Below are positions 36,054 to 46,319 of a stretch of DNA of 64,000 nt, one piece after another. Below the pieces are notes generated by a model that saw only the letters and a list, made by a program, of their open reading frames with translations, had not been told where the DNA came from and made no database searches. Positions within the stretch are counted from its first letter, which is position 1; each line of letters opens with the position of its first letter. A program made the translations under genes and the position numbers. Source of the DNA: BOG-908 sp963850605 (lineage in GTDB: Bacteria; Pseudomonadota; Alphaproteobacteria; Acetobacterales; Acetobacteraceae); assembly GCA_963850605.1 (NCBI GenBank), contig CAWKLX010000003.1, positions 62,001-126,000 of the forward strand, given 5' to 3'.

Positions 36054-37112
36054 ATGGCACTTGTGAGCATGCGGCAGCTTTTGGACCATGCGGCCGAGCA
36101 CGGGTATGGCTTGCCGGCGTTCAACGTCAATAATATGGAGCAGATACAGGCCATCATGCAGGCGGCGGACGCCTGCAACTCGGCCGTCATCCTGCAGGGC
36201 TCGGCCGGCGCACGCAAATACGCCGGCGAGGCATTCCTGCGTCATCTCGTGCAGGCAGCCGTCGAAACCTGGCCGCATATTCCCATCGCCATGCACCAGG
36301 ATCACGGGGCCAGCGCCGCCGTGTGCCTGCGCGCCATCCGCTCGGGCTTTACGAGTGTGATGATGGACGGGTCCTTGCAGGAAGACATGAAGACGCCCGC
36401 GAGCTACGACTACAACTGCCACGTCACGCGCTACGTGGTCGATATGGCGCACGATGTCGGCGTGACGGTCGAAGGCGAGCTCGGCTGCCTCGGCTCGCTG
36501 GAGAGCGGCGAGGCGGGTGAGGAGGATGGGTCCGGCGCAGAAGGCAAGCTCACGCACGATCAAATGCTGACCGACCCGGACCAGGCGGCCGATTTCGTCG
36601 CCCGCACCGGCGTGGACGCGCTGGCCATCGCCATCGGCACCAGCCACGGCGCCTACAAATTCTCACGCAAGCCGACCGGGGACATTCTGGCGATCGACCG
36701 CATCAAGGCCATCCACGCAAAAGTCCCCGACACACATCTGGTGATGCACGGCTCCTCGTCCGTGCCGCAGGAATGGCTGGCCATCATCCGCGAGCATGGC
36801 GGCACCATAAAGGAAACGTTCGGCGTGCCCGTGGAGGAAATCCAGGAAGGCATCCGCCACGGTGTCCGAAAGATCAACATCGACACGGACATCCGTCTGT
36901 CCATGACCGGCGCGATGCGCCGCCTGATGGGCCAAAAGCCGGATGAGTTCGACCCGCGAAAATTCCTCGCCGCGTCCGTCATCGCAGCCCGGGATCTATG
37001 TCAGGCGCGTTTCGAGGCGTTCGGCTCCGCAGGCCACGCCGATCGCATCAAGCCCATACCGCTGGAAGCGATGGCCGCGCGATATGCAAAACCGGCCCGC
37101 AAGGCCGCCTGA
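36054..37112 (+). CDS. cbbA: Class II fructose-bisphosphate aldolase, Calvin-cycle type
   Basis: This zinc enzyme joins dihydroxyacetone phosphate with glyceraldehyde-3-phosphate or erythrose-4-phosphate. The 352-residue protein has the CbbA-type features: PAFNVNNMEQIQAIM, AMHQDHGAS (zinc His and catalytic Asp), EGELGCLGSLE, AIGTSHGAYKF (zinc His), LVMHGSSSVP (zinc His) and KINIDTDIRLSMTGA. An AGGAG ribosome-binding site precedes the ATG at 36054. Confidence 0.96.
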   Translation: MALVSMRQLLDHAAEHGYGLPAFNVNNMEQIQAIMQAADACNSAVILQGSAGARKYAGEAFLRHLVQAAVETWPHIPIAMHQDHGASAAVCLRAIRSGFTSVMMDGSLQEDMKTPASYDYNCHVTRYVVDMAHDVGVTVEGELGCLGSLESGEAGEEDGSGAEGKLTHDQMLTDPDQAADFVARTGVDALAIAIGTSHGAYKFSRKPTGDILAIDRIKAIHAKVPDTHLVMHGSSSVPQEWLAIIREHGGTIKETFGVPVEEIQEGIRHGVRKINIDTDIRLSMTGAMRRLMGQKPDEFDPRKFLAASVIAARDLCQARFEAFGSAGHADRIKPIPLEAMAARYAKPARKAA

Positions 37113-37115
37113 TAC

Positions 37116-37766
37116 ATGCGGACCATGGTGTTTGATCTCGACGGCACGCTGACCGATTCCGTGCCGGACATTGCCGCCGCGGTCAATCGCACCCTGGCCG
37201 CCCGAAATCTGCCCCCGCTGACGGAGCAGGACGTGGCGGCCATGGTCGGCGATGGTCTGCAGCCGCTGATCGACCGCGCCTTCGCGGCCGTGGGTGCGGT
37301 GCCGGATACCCATGCGGGCGCCGAATATCTCGCCGATTACGAAGCCAACGTCGCAGACGCCACGCGCCTGTTCCCCGGCATGGACGAAGCGCTCAATGAA
37401 CTTCGTGCCCATGGCTGGACCCTTGCCGTCTGCACCAACAAGCCGGAGCGTGCGGCTCGCCTGTTGCTGAACGCGCTTGGCGTGTCCGACCGCTTTGCCG
37501 CCGTGGGCGGCGGCGACAGTTTCGCCGCCCACAAGCCTGACCCGCTGCATGTGCGCAGCACCATTGCCGCCGCCGGCGGCGAACCCGCGCGCGCCCTGAT
37601 GGTGGGCGATCACCACAATGATGTGCGGGCCGCGTCCGGTTGCGGCGTACGAACAATCTTCGCCGGCTGGGGATACGGACGCCCAGGCATGGAGGAGGGC
37701 GCTGCCGGCACCGCGAAAGACATTCCGGAATTCGTGCGCATGGCCGAGGAGCTGCTGCCCGCCTAA
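37116..37766 (+). CDS. gph: Phosphoglycolate phosphatase
   Basis: This HAD phosphatase removes 2-phosphoglycolate, the product of Rubisco oxygenation (CbbZ in cbb operons). The 216-residue length is usual. Motifs: VFDLDGTLTDSVPDIAAAVN (nucleophile Asp), CTNKPERAA, HKPDPLHV and MVGDHHNDVRAA. It starts three bases after cbbA and ends the block, its stop overlapping the convergent thiolase stop by four bases. Confidence 0.93.
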   Translation: MRTMVFDLDGTLTDSVPDIAAAVNRTLAARNLPPLTEQDVAAMVGDGLQPLIDRAFAAVGAVPDTHAGAEYLADYEANVADATRLFPGMDEALNELRAHGWTLAVCTNKPERAARLLLNALGVSDRFAAVGGGDSFAAHKPDPLHVRSTIAAAGGEPARALMVGDHHNDVRAASGCGVRTIFAGWGYGRPGMEEGAAGTAKDIPEFVRMAEELLPA

Positions 37767-38966
37767 ACGCGCTCCAACAGCATCGCGATACCCTGGCCCA
37801 CGCCGATGCACATCGTCGCAATGCCGCGCCGGCCACCCAGCACTTCCATCGCGTTCACAGTCGTCAGTGCCAGCCGTGCACCGGACATGCCCAGCGGATG
37901 GCCCAGCGCAATGGCCCCGCCATGCGGGTTCACATGCGGCGCGTCGTCGGCCAAACCGAGCATCCGCTGCACGGCCAATGCCTGCGCCGCAAACGCCTCG
38001 TTCAATTCGATCACATCGATGTCGGTGATCTTCAGCCCTGTCCTCGCCAGCAGTTTTTCCGTGGCGGGCGCCGGGCCAATCCCCATCACGCGCGGCGGCA
38101 CACCGGCCGTGGCCATCGCCACAATGCGCGCCCGCGGCACCAGCCCGGAACGGGCGGCGGCCGCTTCCGACGAAATAATCAAGGCAGCCGCACCATCGTT
38201 CACGCCGGAGGCATTGCCGGCGGTCACCGTTCCCGGCGCGCGGAACGCGGCGCGCAACTTGGAAAGTCCCTCCAGCGTCGTATCCGGGCGTGGATGCTCG
38301 TCGGTATCGACAACCACCTCCCCACGTTTTCCGGTGACAGTCACCGGCACGATCTCGCGCGCAAACACGCCGGCGGCGCGCGCCGCTTCCGTCCGCATCT
38401 GACTGCGATAAGCAAACGCATCCTGATCCGCGCGGGAGACAGTGTAGTCCGCGGCAACGTTCTCCGCCGTCTCCGGCATCGAACTCCACGCCGTACTGCG
38501 CGCGCATCAAAGGATTGATCAAGCGCCAGCCTATTGTCGTATCCTCGATGCTGGACTGGCGCGAAAATGCCTCGCCCGCTTTCGGCACAATGAACGGGGC
38601 GCGCGTCATGCTTTCCACCCCGCCGGCCAGCATCAAACCCGCGTCGCCCGCCCGTATGGCACGCGCGGCCGTGCCCACGGCATCCAGCCCGGACCCACAC
38701 AGCCGGTTTATGGTGGCGGCCGGAACGGAGGCCGGAATACCGGCCAGCAACACCGCCATGCGGGCCACGTTTCGGTTATCCTCGCCGGCCTGGTTGGCGC
38801 AGCCGATATAGCAATCATCGATCGCGCCCCAGTCCACGCCCGGGTTGCGCTGAACCAGCGCACGCAGCGGCACGGCGGCGAGATCATCCGCGCGCACGTC
38901 CCGCAAGGCGCCACCGAACCGGCCGATCGCCGTACGCGCCGCGTCGCAGATAAACGCCTCAGGCAT
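37763..38966 (-). pseudogene. Acetyl-CoA acyltransferase (thiolase, PcaF-like), frameshifted
   Basis: The start at 38966 (MPEAFICDAARTAIGRFGGAL) and the segment YIGCANQAGEDNRNVARMA are typical of 3-oxoadipyl-CoA thiolases and close acetyl-CoA acyltransferases. The nucleophile Cys is in INRLCGSG. The frame breaks at AA 38483-38484 (one extra base). Without it, RAQYGVESMPETAENVAADY reads through to NEAFAAQALAV, GGAIALGHPLGMSGAR and CIGVGQG, about 400 residues in all. The break is probably sequence error. The biological acyl chain length is not certain. Confidence 0.87.
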
Positions 38967-38983
38967 TGGCCGGCGAAGCCAGC

Positions 38984-39608
38984 CTAGCGTGGCATCGTGC
39001 GCGCGAGTTGCTTCGAAAACGGCTTGCGGCCGCGCTTCTTCTTGAGCGCCTCCTCAGGCTCGGGCGCGGGCGGCTCGGCGGACTTGCCGGGGAACTTGGC
39101 AAACACGCTGGCCGCCGTGGGCTCGCCGCGGCGGCGCGTCTCACGTACCTCCGGTGCGGCGCGCACTGGCTCGGCGGCCGGCTGCGGCGTGGGCGCGGGC
39201 TCAGCCGGTTTGCGCCCCAGGCCCAGCTGCTTGGCCAGGCGCGAACGATGCTCGGCATAGTTGGGCGCCACCATCGGATAATCGGGCGCCAGGCCCCATT
39301 TTTCACGATACTGCTCGGGCGAAAGATTGAAGGTGGAGCGCAAAGTGGCGCTTCAAGGTCTTCAACTTCCGGCCGTCTTCAAGGCAGATGATGTAGTCCG
39401 GAAACACCGAGCGTTTGGCAGGCACGAACGGCTGCTGCTTCTCGGCCGGCAGGGGCGCAGGCTCATGCCCCGCACTGCGCAACGCGCCGTAAACCTGCTC
39501 GATCAGCACAGGCAGGCCAGACGGTGCAACCTGGTTCTTCCCGACATGGGCGGCCACGATCTGCGCGGTCAATGCCAGGAGATTGGTGTTGTGATCTTCG
39601 GATGACAT
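38984..39608 (-). pseudogene. MucR/Ros-family zinc-finger regulator, frameshifted
   Basis: The start at 39608 (MSSEDHNTNLLALTAQIVAAHVGKNQV) and ICLEDGRKLKTLKRHL are the MucR/Ros signature, an alphaproteobacterial regulator of exopolysaccharide, motility and cell cycle genes. The frame is lost at AAA 39342-39344. One base fewer continues as RSTFNLSPEQYREKWGLAPDYPMVAPNYAEHRSRLAKQLGLGRK, the conserved C-terminus, then a basic Pro/Ala-rich tail longer than usual. It is divergent from the acyl-CoA dehydrogenase gene. Probably intact in the organism. Confidence 0.88.
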
Positions 39609-39750
39609 GGCTTCTTCACTAGACTTGCAAACACACAATAGTGCCGATTCTACTAGGGACACAATAGGCGGTCGGCACCTCTGGTCTTTGCAGGTCCCCC
39701 GATCTGCCGTATGGCCGGCGCCCACAACAGCGGTGAGTGGAGGCGCGGTC

Positions 39751-40926
39751 ATGGCCGGCAACGAGATGCCAAGCCTGGAATTCGATCTTGGCGAGACGGC
39801 GGACATGTTGCGCCGCGCCGTGCGGGCCTTCGCCGAGGACGAGATCGCGCCGCGCGCCGCCGATATCGACCGCAACAACGATTTCCCCGCCGATCTGTGG
39901 CGCAAGATGGGCGACCTGGGCGTGCTGGGCGTGACCGTGGACGAGGCGCATGGCGGCGCCGGCATGGGCTACCTGGAACACGTGGTCGCCATGGAGGAAA
40001 TCAGCCGCGCCAGCGCGTCGGTCGGGCTAAGTCTACGGCGCCCACAGCAATCTTTGCGTCAACCAGATTTTTCGCAACGGCAACGACTCCCAAAGGCGTG
40101 CCTACCTGCCGCGCCTGATCAGTGGGGAGCATGTCGGCGCGCTGGCCATGAGCGAGCCTGGCGCGGGATCTGACGTGATCAGCATGAAATTGCGCGCCGA
40201 TCGAAAAAGTGATCGGTACGTGTTGAACGGCACCAAGATGTGGATCACCAACGGCCCCGAAGCGGACGTGCTCGTGGTGTATGCCAAAACCGACCCGGAA
40301 GGCGGGGTCGCGCGGCGTGACCGCCTTCCTGGTCGAACGCGGCATGCCGGGCTTCTCGGTCGCGCAAAAACTGGACAAGCTCGGCATGCGCGGCAGCAAC
40401 ACCGGCGAACTTGTTTTTACCGATTGCGAAGTGCCGGAAGACAACGTGCTGGGCGGGGTAGGGGCCGGCGCCCGCGTGCTGATGAGCGGCCTGGATTACG
40501 AACGCGCCGTGCTCGCCGGCCGGCCCTATTGGCATCATGCAGGCCTGCATGGACGTCGTGCTGCCCTACATCCACGAACGCAAGCAATTCGGCCAGGCGA
40601 TCGGCGAATTCCAGCTGATGCAGGGCAAGCTGGCCGACATGTATGTCACCATGAACGCCACGCGCGCTTACGTATATGCGGTCGCCAAAGCCTGCGACCG
40701 CGGCCAGACCAGCCGCAAGGATGCCGCCGGCGCCATACTCTACGCCGCCGAACGGGCTACCTGGATGGCGCTGGAGGCCATTCAATGCCTGGGTGGCAAC
40801 GGCTACATTAACGACTATCCGACCGGGCGGCTGCTGCGCGACGCCAAGCTGTACGAGATCGGCGCGGGGACGAGCGAGATACGCCGTATGCTGATCGGGC
40901 GGGAGCTTTTTGCGCAGTCCGCATAA
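39751..40926 (+). pseudogene. ivd: Isovaleryl-CoA dehydrogenase, frameshifted three times
   Basis: Leucine catabolism enzyme, an FAD-dependent acyl-CoA dehydrogenase. The start at 39751 follows GGAG. Three single-base insertions are seen: 40031-40034 (GLSYGAHSN), GGGG 40304-40307 (GSRGVTAFLVERG) and 40517-40523 (LAGGPIGIMQ). With them removed one frame gives about 390 residues, with SEPGAGSDV, SGLDYERAVLAGGP (catalytic Glu placed as in isovaleryl-CoA dehydrogenase), LGGNGYINDYPTGRLLRDAKLYEIGAGTSEI and the C-terminal end at 40926. Three insertions in one conserved gene suggest poor base calls. Confidence 0.87.
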
Positions 40927-40937
40927 GGAAGTAAGCA

Positions 40938-41032
40938 GTCCTTTTTTGCAAAAAAGGACCAAAAAACTCTTGTTCATTGGAGTCCGCGACAGCCTGAAAA
41001 AAGTCTTTTGCTTCTTTTCTTCAGAAAAGAAG
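40938..41032. repeat. Palindromic element, convergent pair between ivd and tRNA-Val
   Basis: The forward copy has the stem GTCCTTTTTT (40938-40947) with AAAAAAGGAC (40950-40959), followed by CAAAAAACTCTTG. The reverse copy has CTTCTTTTC (41011-41019) with GAAAAGAAG (41024-41032), preceded by AAAAAAGTCTTTTG. The G-C to C-G changes relative to other copies keep the stems paired. Confidence 0.8.
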
Positions 41033-41078
41033 GCCTTCTTGCCTCCCCATGCGGCGCGGGCTAATCAGGCAGCGGGCC

Positions 41079-41153
41079 GGGCGCGTAGCTCAGCGGTAGA
41101 GCATCGCCTTCACACGGCGGGGGTCACAGGTTCAATCCCTGTCGCGCCCACCA
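41079..41153 (+). tRNA. tRNA-Val (anticodon CAC)
   Basis: A 75-base cloverleaf with acceptor stem GGGCGCG and CGCGCCC, D-arm GCTCAGCGGTAGAGC, anticodon loop TTCACAC (CAC at its centre) in the stem TCGCC and GGCGG, T-arm ACAGGTTCAATCCCTGT, and an encoded CCA end at 41151-41153. Confidence 0.96.
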
Positions 41154-41199
41154 GACCATCCGTTTGCAGGTCTGGCGTTCTGGCCCATGTAGGACATCC

Positions 41200-43198
41200 A
41201 TGATGCGCATGCTGGGTATCCTCCTCCTGCTGCTGATGCCGGGCCTGGCGCGCGCAGCCGAAAGCGCGCCATTCGTCACCGCGCGCGATACGGTCAGCCT
41301 GGTCAGCCGCACCGACAGCGCCGCGCCCGGCCAGACGCTGCGCCTGGGCCTGCGGTTCAAGCTGGCGCCAGGCTGGCACACCTATTGGTCCAACCCGGGC
41401 GATGCCGGCGCCCCCCCCACGATCGAGGCCACCGGCGCCCGCGCCGGGCCGCTCGAATTCCCTCTGCCGGAGCGGCTGCGCGACGGGCCGTTCACCAGCT
41501 TCGCCTATACCGGCGACATCCTGCTGCCTTTCGACGCCACGCCCGAGCCGGGCCCCGCACGGCCGATCGAGGTTCATGCCAATTGGCTGGTCTGCGCCAC
41601 CGTCTGCGTGCCGGAGGAGGCGCGGCTGACCCTCAACCTGCCCGCCGGGAACGGCGCGGCCGGCGCGCAGGCGCCATTGTTCACCGCCACCGAGGCGCGC
41701 CTGCCCCGCCCTTCGCCATGGCCCGCACGCCTCGCCGGGGGCGGTGTGCTCTGGCTGGCGGCACCGCATCTCTCGTTGCGCAACGCGCTGTTCTTCCCCG
41801 CCGATGCGGGGGTCATCGACCAGGGCGCCCCGCAGGTACTGCACGTCCGGAACGACCGGGTCGAACTGACTCTGAAGCCACTACACCCCGGGCTGCGATC
41901 GCTCACCGGCATACTCGCCCTGACCGACACTGGAGGGCAGGTTCAGGCATTGTCGGTCCAAGCCATGCCGATGGACCTGCCAACTGGGACCGGGCCGGCG
42001 GAAACTGGGCTGATGGAGGCCGTTCTGCTCGCCTTTGCCGGCGGCCTGATACTCAACCTGATGCCCTGCGTTCTGCCCGTCCTGGCGATGAAGGCGCTGT
42101 CGCTAGCCAGGCTGTCAGGGGCGGAGCGGGGACATGCGCGGCGCGAGGCGGCCGAATACACGCTCGGCGTCGTGCTGGCGTTCTGCGCGATCGGCGGGGC
42201 CATGCTGGGCGCCCGTGCCGCGGGCGGGGCAGCCGGCTGGGGCACGCAGTTCCAATCGGCGGCGTTCACCGCGGGCATGGCGCTGCTGCTGTTCGCCATC
42301 GGGCTGAATTTTTCCGGCGTCTTCATGGTCGGCAACCGGCTGGCCGGCATGGGGCAGGGGCTCGCCGCGCGCGGCAGCTTCTTCACCGGCCTGCTCGCCG
42401 TGCTGGTGGCCACGCCCTGCACCGCGCCGTTCATGGGCGCGGCGCTGGCCGCCGCACTCGCCATGCCGGCAGCCGCGGGCATGCTGGTGTTCGTGGCCCT
42501 TGGCCTGGGATTGGCCACCCCCTTTGCCGTGCTGGCGATCACCCCCGGCGCGGCGCGTCTGCTGCCCCGCCCGGGCGCCTGGATGGACACGCTGAAGCAG
42601 ATCCTGGCCTTTCCCATGTATGGCGCGGCGCTGTGGATGCTGTGGGTGACCAGCCAGCAGACCGATCCGCTGGGGCTGGCGGCGGCTATGGGCGCCTGCC
42701 TGCTGGTCGGCTTCGCCGCCTGGGCCTATGGGCGTGCCCAGCTTCGCGAGCGGGCGGGGGCACTCGGCTGGGCCGCGGCCGCCTCGCTGGCCGGCGTCTG
42801 CGTCCTGCTCATCCGGCTGGGCGGTTCATCCGCGGCGGCCACCCCGCAAGCCGCCGCGGCCGCCGACGGTTCGCAGCCCTATTCCGCCACCCGCCTCTCT
42901 GCGCTGCTGGCAGCCCACCGGCCCGTCTTCATCGACATGAGCGCCGCCTGGTGCGTCACCTGCCTCGTCAACGAACGCCTGGCGCTGAACCCGCCCGACA
43001 TACGCGCCGCCTTCGCCCGCCGCGGCGTAGTGTATCCTCAAGGGCGACTGGACGCGCCAAGACGCCGGCATCTCGGCCTTCCTGCACGACCACGACCGCT
43101 CCGGCGTGCCGCTCTACGTCTACTACGCAGCAGACGGCACGCCCAAAATATTGCCGCAGATCCTCACTCCCGCGCTGGTCCTGCAGACAGTGGGGTAG
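41200..43198 (+). pseudogene. dsbD: Thiol:disulfide interchange protein DsbD, frameshifted near the 3' end
   Basis: DsbD carries electrons from cytoplasmic thioredoxin to periplasmic thiols, including those used in cytochrome c maturation. The start at 41200 gives a signal peptide, a periplasmic domain (to about residue 270, with CATVCVPEEARL), about eight membrane helices (with MPCVLPVLAMKAL and ATPCTAPFMGAA supplying the two membrane cysteines), and a C-terminal thioredoxin-like domain with the WCVTC active site. An extra C at 43036-43037 breaks the frame; without it, LKGDWTRQDAGISAFL leads to the stop at 43196-43198 (about 665 residues). Probably sequence error. Confidence 0.9.
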
Positions 43199-43512
43199 TG
43201 CCGCTGTCCAAAAACGGCGGTCGCGATGCGGCCGCCGTGGAGTTCGGCCGAGACTGGCCGATACCTGCCTGTCCGCTCGTGGCAGCGTGAGCCAAAGAAG
43301 CGGACATTCGCACCGGACTTGTGCGCCGCCTAAGCCACTGGCCGAACTGGGCCCGCAAAGCGGTACAAAATTCCTGATATTTGCACTAGGCTGATAACAG
43401 CAAGCGCTAAACCCGCTCTAATGACCGCGCTCGGAAATCTTCGAAGGCGTCTTCGAACAAGCTGTCATCCAAGACGAGATCGCCGCTATGATAAACAAAT
43501 TGACTTCGAACT

Positions 43513-44689
43513 TATACCAACCGCCCTAAACATTGACCTGTGCCCAATCTCGGGTAGCGATTGAGGTTATGCGTTCCGGCATAGCCATGAGCGCGTTCCA
43601 GGCTGCGCAGCAGGCATCGACGATTTCCTCGTAGCTCTCCCAGACGCGATGGCTGAGCCAGTTGCTGCGGAGATATTGCCAGACATTTTCGACCGGATTG
43701 AGTTCGGGCGAGTAGGGAGGCAGGGTCAGGAGCGTTATATTTGATGGCACGATCAGGCGGTCGGACGGCCGATGCCAGCCGGCGCCATCCACCTGCATCA
43801 GGCAGTGCGCGCCAGGTGCAACGCGGCGGCTGACTTCGGCAAGATGCTCGCTCATGGCTTCAAGGTTGACGGAAGGCATGACGATGCCTGCACCTACGCC
43901 GCGCGCTGGGCCGACGGCGCCGAAGATGTAGGCCCAGGTGTAGCGGCGATCGCGCGGGGCAGCGGGTCTGCTGCCGCGCTGCGCCCAAATGCGGGTCAGT
44001 GTGCCCTGTTGGCCGACCCTGGCTTCGTCCTGCCACCAGATCTCGAGCGGTTTGCCGGCAGCATGCGGCGGCAGGGCGGCTGCAATCAGGTTGGCGAAGT
44101 TTTTTTGTGTGTCTGCTGGGCGCCAGCGTCCTGCTCGGGATGGAAGGGCCGCGCAGTCATCTTGCGGAACGCCAGCTTTGCCAGCAGCTTGCCCACGCTG
44201 CGTTCGTGATAATGCACAGCGAAGTCCGATTGTAGACGCGTCTGAAGATCGCTGCACCGCCAACGAACAACACCGTCGCGCTCAGGATCAGGACCTTGCT
44301 CGACCAGCGCCTTGAAGGCGGCGAGCTGTTCGGCGTTCAACTGTGCCGAGCCGCCCAGGACTGCGGCGGTTGGACAGGCCGTCGATACCTTCCTTGTTGT
44401 AATGGTGCACCCAGTCGCGCAGCGTTTGCCGGTCCATGCCGCAGGCTTCGGCTGCCTCCGTCCGCGGACGACCTTCCAGCACCAGAGCAATCGCCAGCAG
44501 GCGCCGGACCACCGCGCCGTCGCTGCACCGAGATGCTTCATGGCGCAGGTCGATGGCTGACTTGTCCAAACGAGTAACAGGCACTGGTTTGCTCATCTCT
44601 GGCCTCTAAATCGGGCGACCAGGCTAGAAATCATAAATTCCAGCGCGTTGGGTACTATTCGAAGTTAGCCTTTTGGGCGGTTGGTATTA
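43513..44689 (-). mobile_element. IS630-family insertion sequence
   Basis: Terminal inverted repeats ATACCAACCGCCC are at 43514-43526 and, inverted, at 44675-44687. Between them lies a transposase of IS630 type. IS630 elements insert at TA; the flanks here (TTATACC and GGTATTAG) hold TA imperfectly, so the target duplication is not clear. The element splits an immunity-like gene. Length is about 1.17 kb. Confidence 0.8.
43526..44596 (-). pseudogene. IS630 transposase, reading frame broken twice
   Basis: Starting at 44596 there is a homeodomain-like DNA-binding part (SDGAVVRRLLAIALVLEGRPRTEAAEACGMDRQTLRDW). The frame then shifts by +1 near 44350 to read LGGSAQLNAEQLAAFKALVEQGPDPERDG, and shifts by -1 at an A7 run (44100-44106 on this strand) to read NFANLIAAALPPHAAG, then the DDE part: WWQDEARVGQ, MQVDGAGWH, LPPYSPELNPVENVWQYLRSNW. 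The A7 shift may be natural programmed slippage; the first shift looks like damage or error. Confidence 0.8.
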
Positions 44690-44897
44690 GGTCCATTACA
44701 TCGAAGTCGGCTTCGCCCGTTACCCATACCCGCAGTTGGCTAAGCGTGGTGCTGGTCTCAAAGCTGAAACTAAAGCCCGGTTTCGGGGACGGCTGACTGC
44801 GCTCAACTTGGCTCCAAAGGCAACAAAGTTCGCTGCCCTTGATTGCAACCACGTGGCCCACCTCTCCGCGTCGAACATAACCACCTCCTTTGCTTTC

Positions 44898-45208
44898 CTA
44901 CTCCGCCAATTGTTCGGCAAAGACTTCAAACCGGGTGACCTCGTCTACTGTCTGCACGTCCCATGGCCGTTGAGTATCAACAAGGAAGAACGACCGGCCG
45001 TGATCATCCTGCCTAGTCTGAATGACCTCGCAGGCTATCGCGCCGGGGCGCGGGTATCGGGCACTGTCGGGAGACGAAATCTCTATCACTGGAAGCTTCT
45101 CGATGAAGCGCCATGCCGCACCGAAACGGTCAATGAGTTCGCACTCCACCGTCTCGGGAAACCCTGGCCGTCGATGACTCGAAGGATCGAGACGGCTACC
45201 GCTGGCAT
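44898..45208 (-). pseudogene. Conserved hypothetical protein, frameshifted
   Basis: An ATG at 45208 with GGGGGA just upstream opens MPAVAVSILRVIDGQGFP; after a probable one-base loss near 45165 the protein reads ETVECELIDRFGAAWRFIEKLPVIEI, then YPRPGAIACEVIQTRQDDHGRSFFLVDTQRPWDVQ and ends EVFAEQLAE at 44898. I recognise the pattern as a recurring small family in actinobacteria and alphaproteobacteria but not its function. It sits among immunity-like genes. Confidence 0.5.
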
Positions 45209-45756
45209 GCATCCCCCTTTGCCACCTACATCCCCCATGCACAGGCTGGATTGGCCGAAAGCGATAGCTTCGCAACGAGGCCTCGGCCCAATCTTTGCGA
45301 ACAGGACAAGAACCCTCCTGCTATACAAATGGGGATTGGCTGTTGCATATTTCTTGGTATTTGTAACGCCAATCAAGGTCAATCATGCGGGACCTACACG
45401 ATAAAAACCTATCTAGGCGAGCCGAGCGCGTCTAAGGGCTTTTGCGCGAGCACGAATATAGCTCTTTTCTGTTTTTGATGGCCATTTCTGTAAATTACGT
45501 TCGACGCGGAGCTTGGCCAGTGGCCGGACCAGCCAATCGGCCGATGGCGTGTTAGTCTTCCTGTCAACTTTCGCCAGCGGGTAGCGAGCAACACTTCAGG
45601 CAACGGGCGGAGACGCCCTTCGACACGGTAGCGGGTGGAGCGCGGAAAGCTTCTTGGATTAAACGGTAGGTGGAAAGTCATATTATTTTCTCACAAACCG
45701 GCGCTGACCAGGCATCCAAATCAAAAGGTCTCGCTTTAACCTACTCAAAAAGTAAT
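45209..45756. other. Region with only a weak reading frame
   Basis: No convincing gene is seen in this AT-richer stretch of about 550 bases. A 90-codon minus-strand frame (45409-45681) begins MTFHLPFNPRSFPRSTRYRVEGRLRPLPEVLLATRW; the RSTRYRVEGR segment resembles the start of a small hypothetical protein family, then diverges. It may be a truncated gene fragment. The plus strand offers nothing better. Confidence 0.3.
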
Positions 45757-46173
45757 TCACGATGCCGCCTTGCAGTCCCGACTGGAGCGCAGATACTTTG
45801 AGTTTTGCAACGAGCGTGAATGGTTTGCTACGTTCCTTAATTCATCTAACCATCGCTGAGCTAGGCTCGGCTCGCCGCCGGCATTGGCATCGGGTGCGGA
45901 CCGAGTGACCACCAAACGCCTATGCAGATCGAATGGGTCGGCGATGCCAAGACGCTGCCGCAAAGCTTCGATCTCTTTGCCTAAGTCCAATAGCTCTTGA
46001 ATTGCGCCGTCCTGATGGCGCCTTCCTTCCCTGGGGTTCATCTTGGCGATCACACCATCGTTCTGACCAAGAAGACCCCACTTGCCACGCGCGCATTCCC
46101 CCAAAGCCGTAAGGAGCCGCTCCCGGTAATCGGCCTCTAGGGCTTCAAGCCATGATGCGGAGGGGCGGGCCAT
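45757..46173 (-). CDS. Conserved hypothetical protein
   Basis: The 138-residue protein reads DYRERLLTALGECARGKWGLLGQND, then AIQELLDLGKEIEALRQRLGIADPFDLHRRLV. This helical pattern recurs in small hypothetical proteins of alphaproteobacteria, but no function is known to me. No signal or membrane segment is seen. It is divergent from the Imm21-like gene and lies in the accessory island. Confidence 0.55.
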   Translation of the reverse strand: MARPSASWLEALEADYRERLLTALGECARGKWGLLGQNDGVIAKMNPREGRRHQDGAIQELLDLGKEIEALRQRLGIADPFDLHRRLVVTRSAPDANAGGEPSLAQRWLDELRNVANHSRSLQNSKYLRSSRDCKAAS

Positions 46174-46319
46174 ACGGGTGGAAATACCATTTGCTCGGGC
46201 ATTGCGCTACAATCAAAATGGCGGCCATAATGCAGCAGAATTCTTGAGATATGCTTCGAGCAGCCCCCCCTCCCGCTGGAAGACTTCTCACCTGTAGGCT
46301 GATCGGCTAGCGTCGAACG

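Larger units (their letters stand above)
43407..44878 (-). pseudogene. Immunity-protein-like gene (TriTu-like) interrupted by an IS630 element
   Basis: An ATG at 44878 after a perfect ribosome-binding site (AAAGGAGG) opens MFDAERWATWLQSRAANFVAFGAKL. After a probable one-base deletion near 44805, the protein continues SPKPGFSFSFETSTTLSQLRVWVTGEADFDVMDL up to the IS630 edge at about 44690. Beyond the IS, 43407-43505 encodes SQFVYHSGDLVLDDSLFEDAFEDFRARSLERV in the same direction and then stops. The V-W-x-x-G-E-A-D-x-D pattern is like small immunity proteins of the TriTu group. The family is an inference from memory; the interruption is seen directly. Confidence 0.6.

Noticed and set aside
44736..45404. 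222-codon plus-strand frame in the accessory island
   Set aside because: It runs antisense to two better-supported minus-strand genes, has no recognisable motif, and its composition changes along its length; it is a shadow frame.
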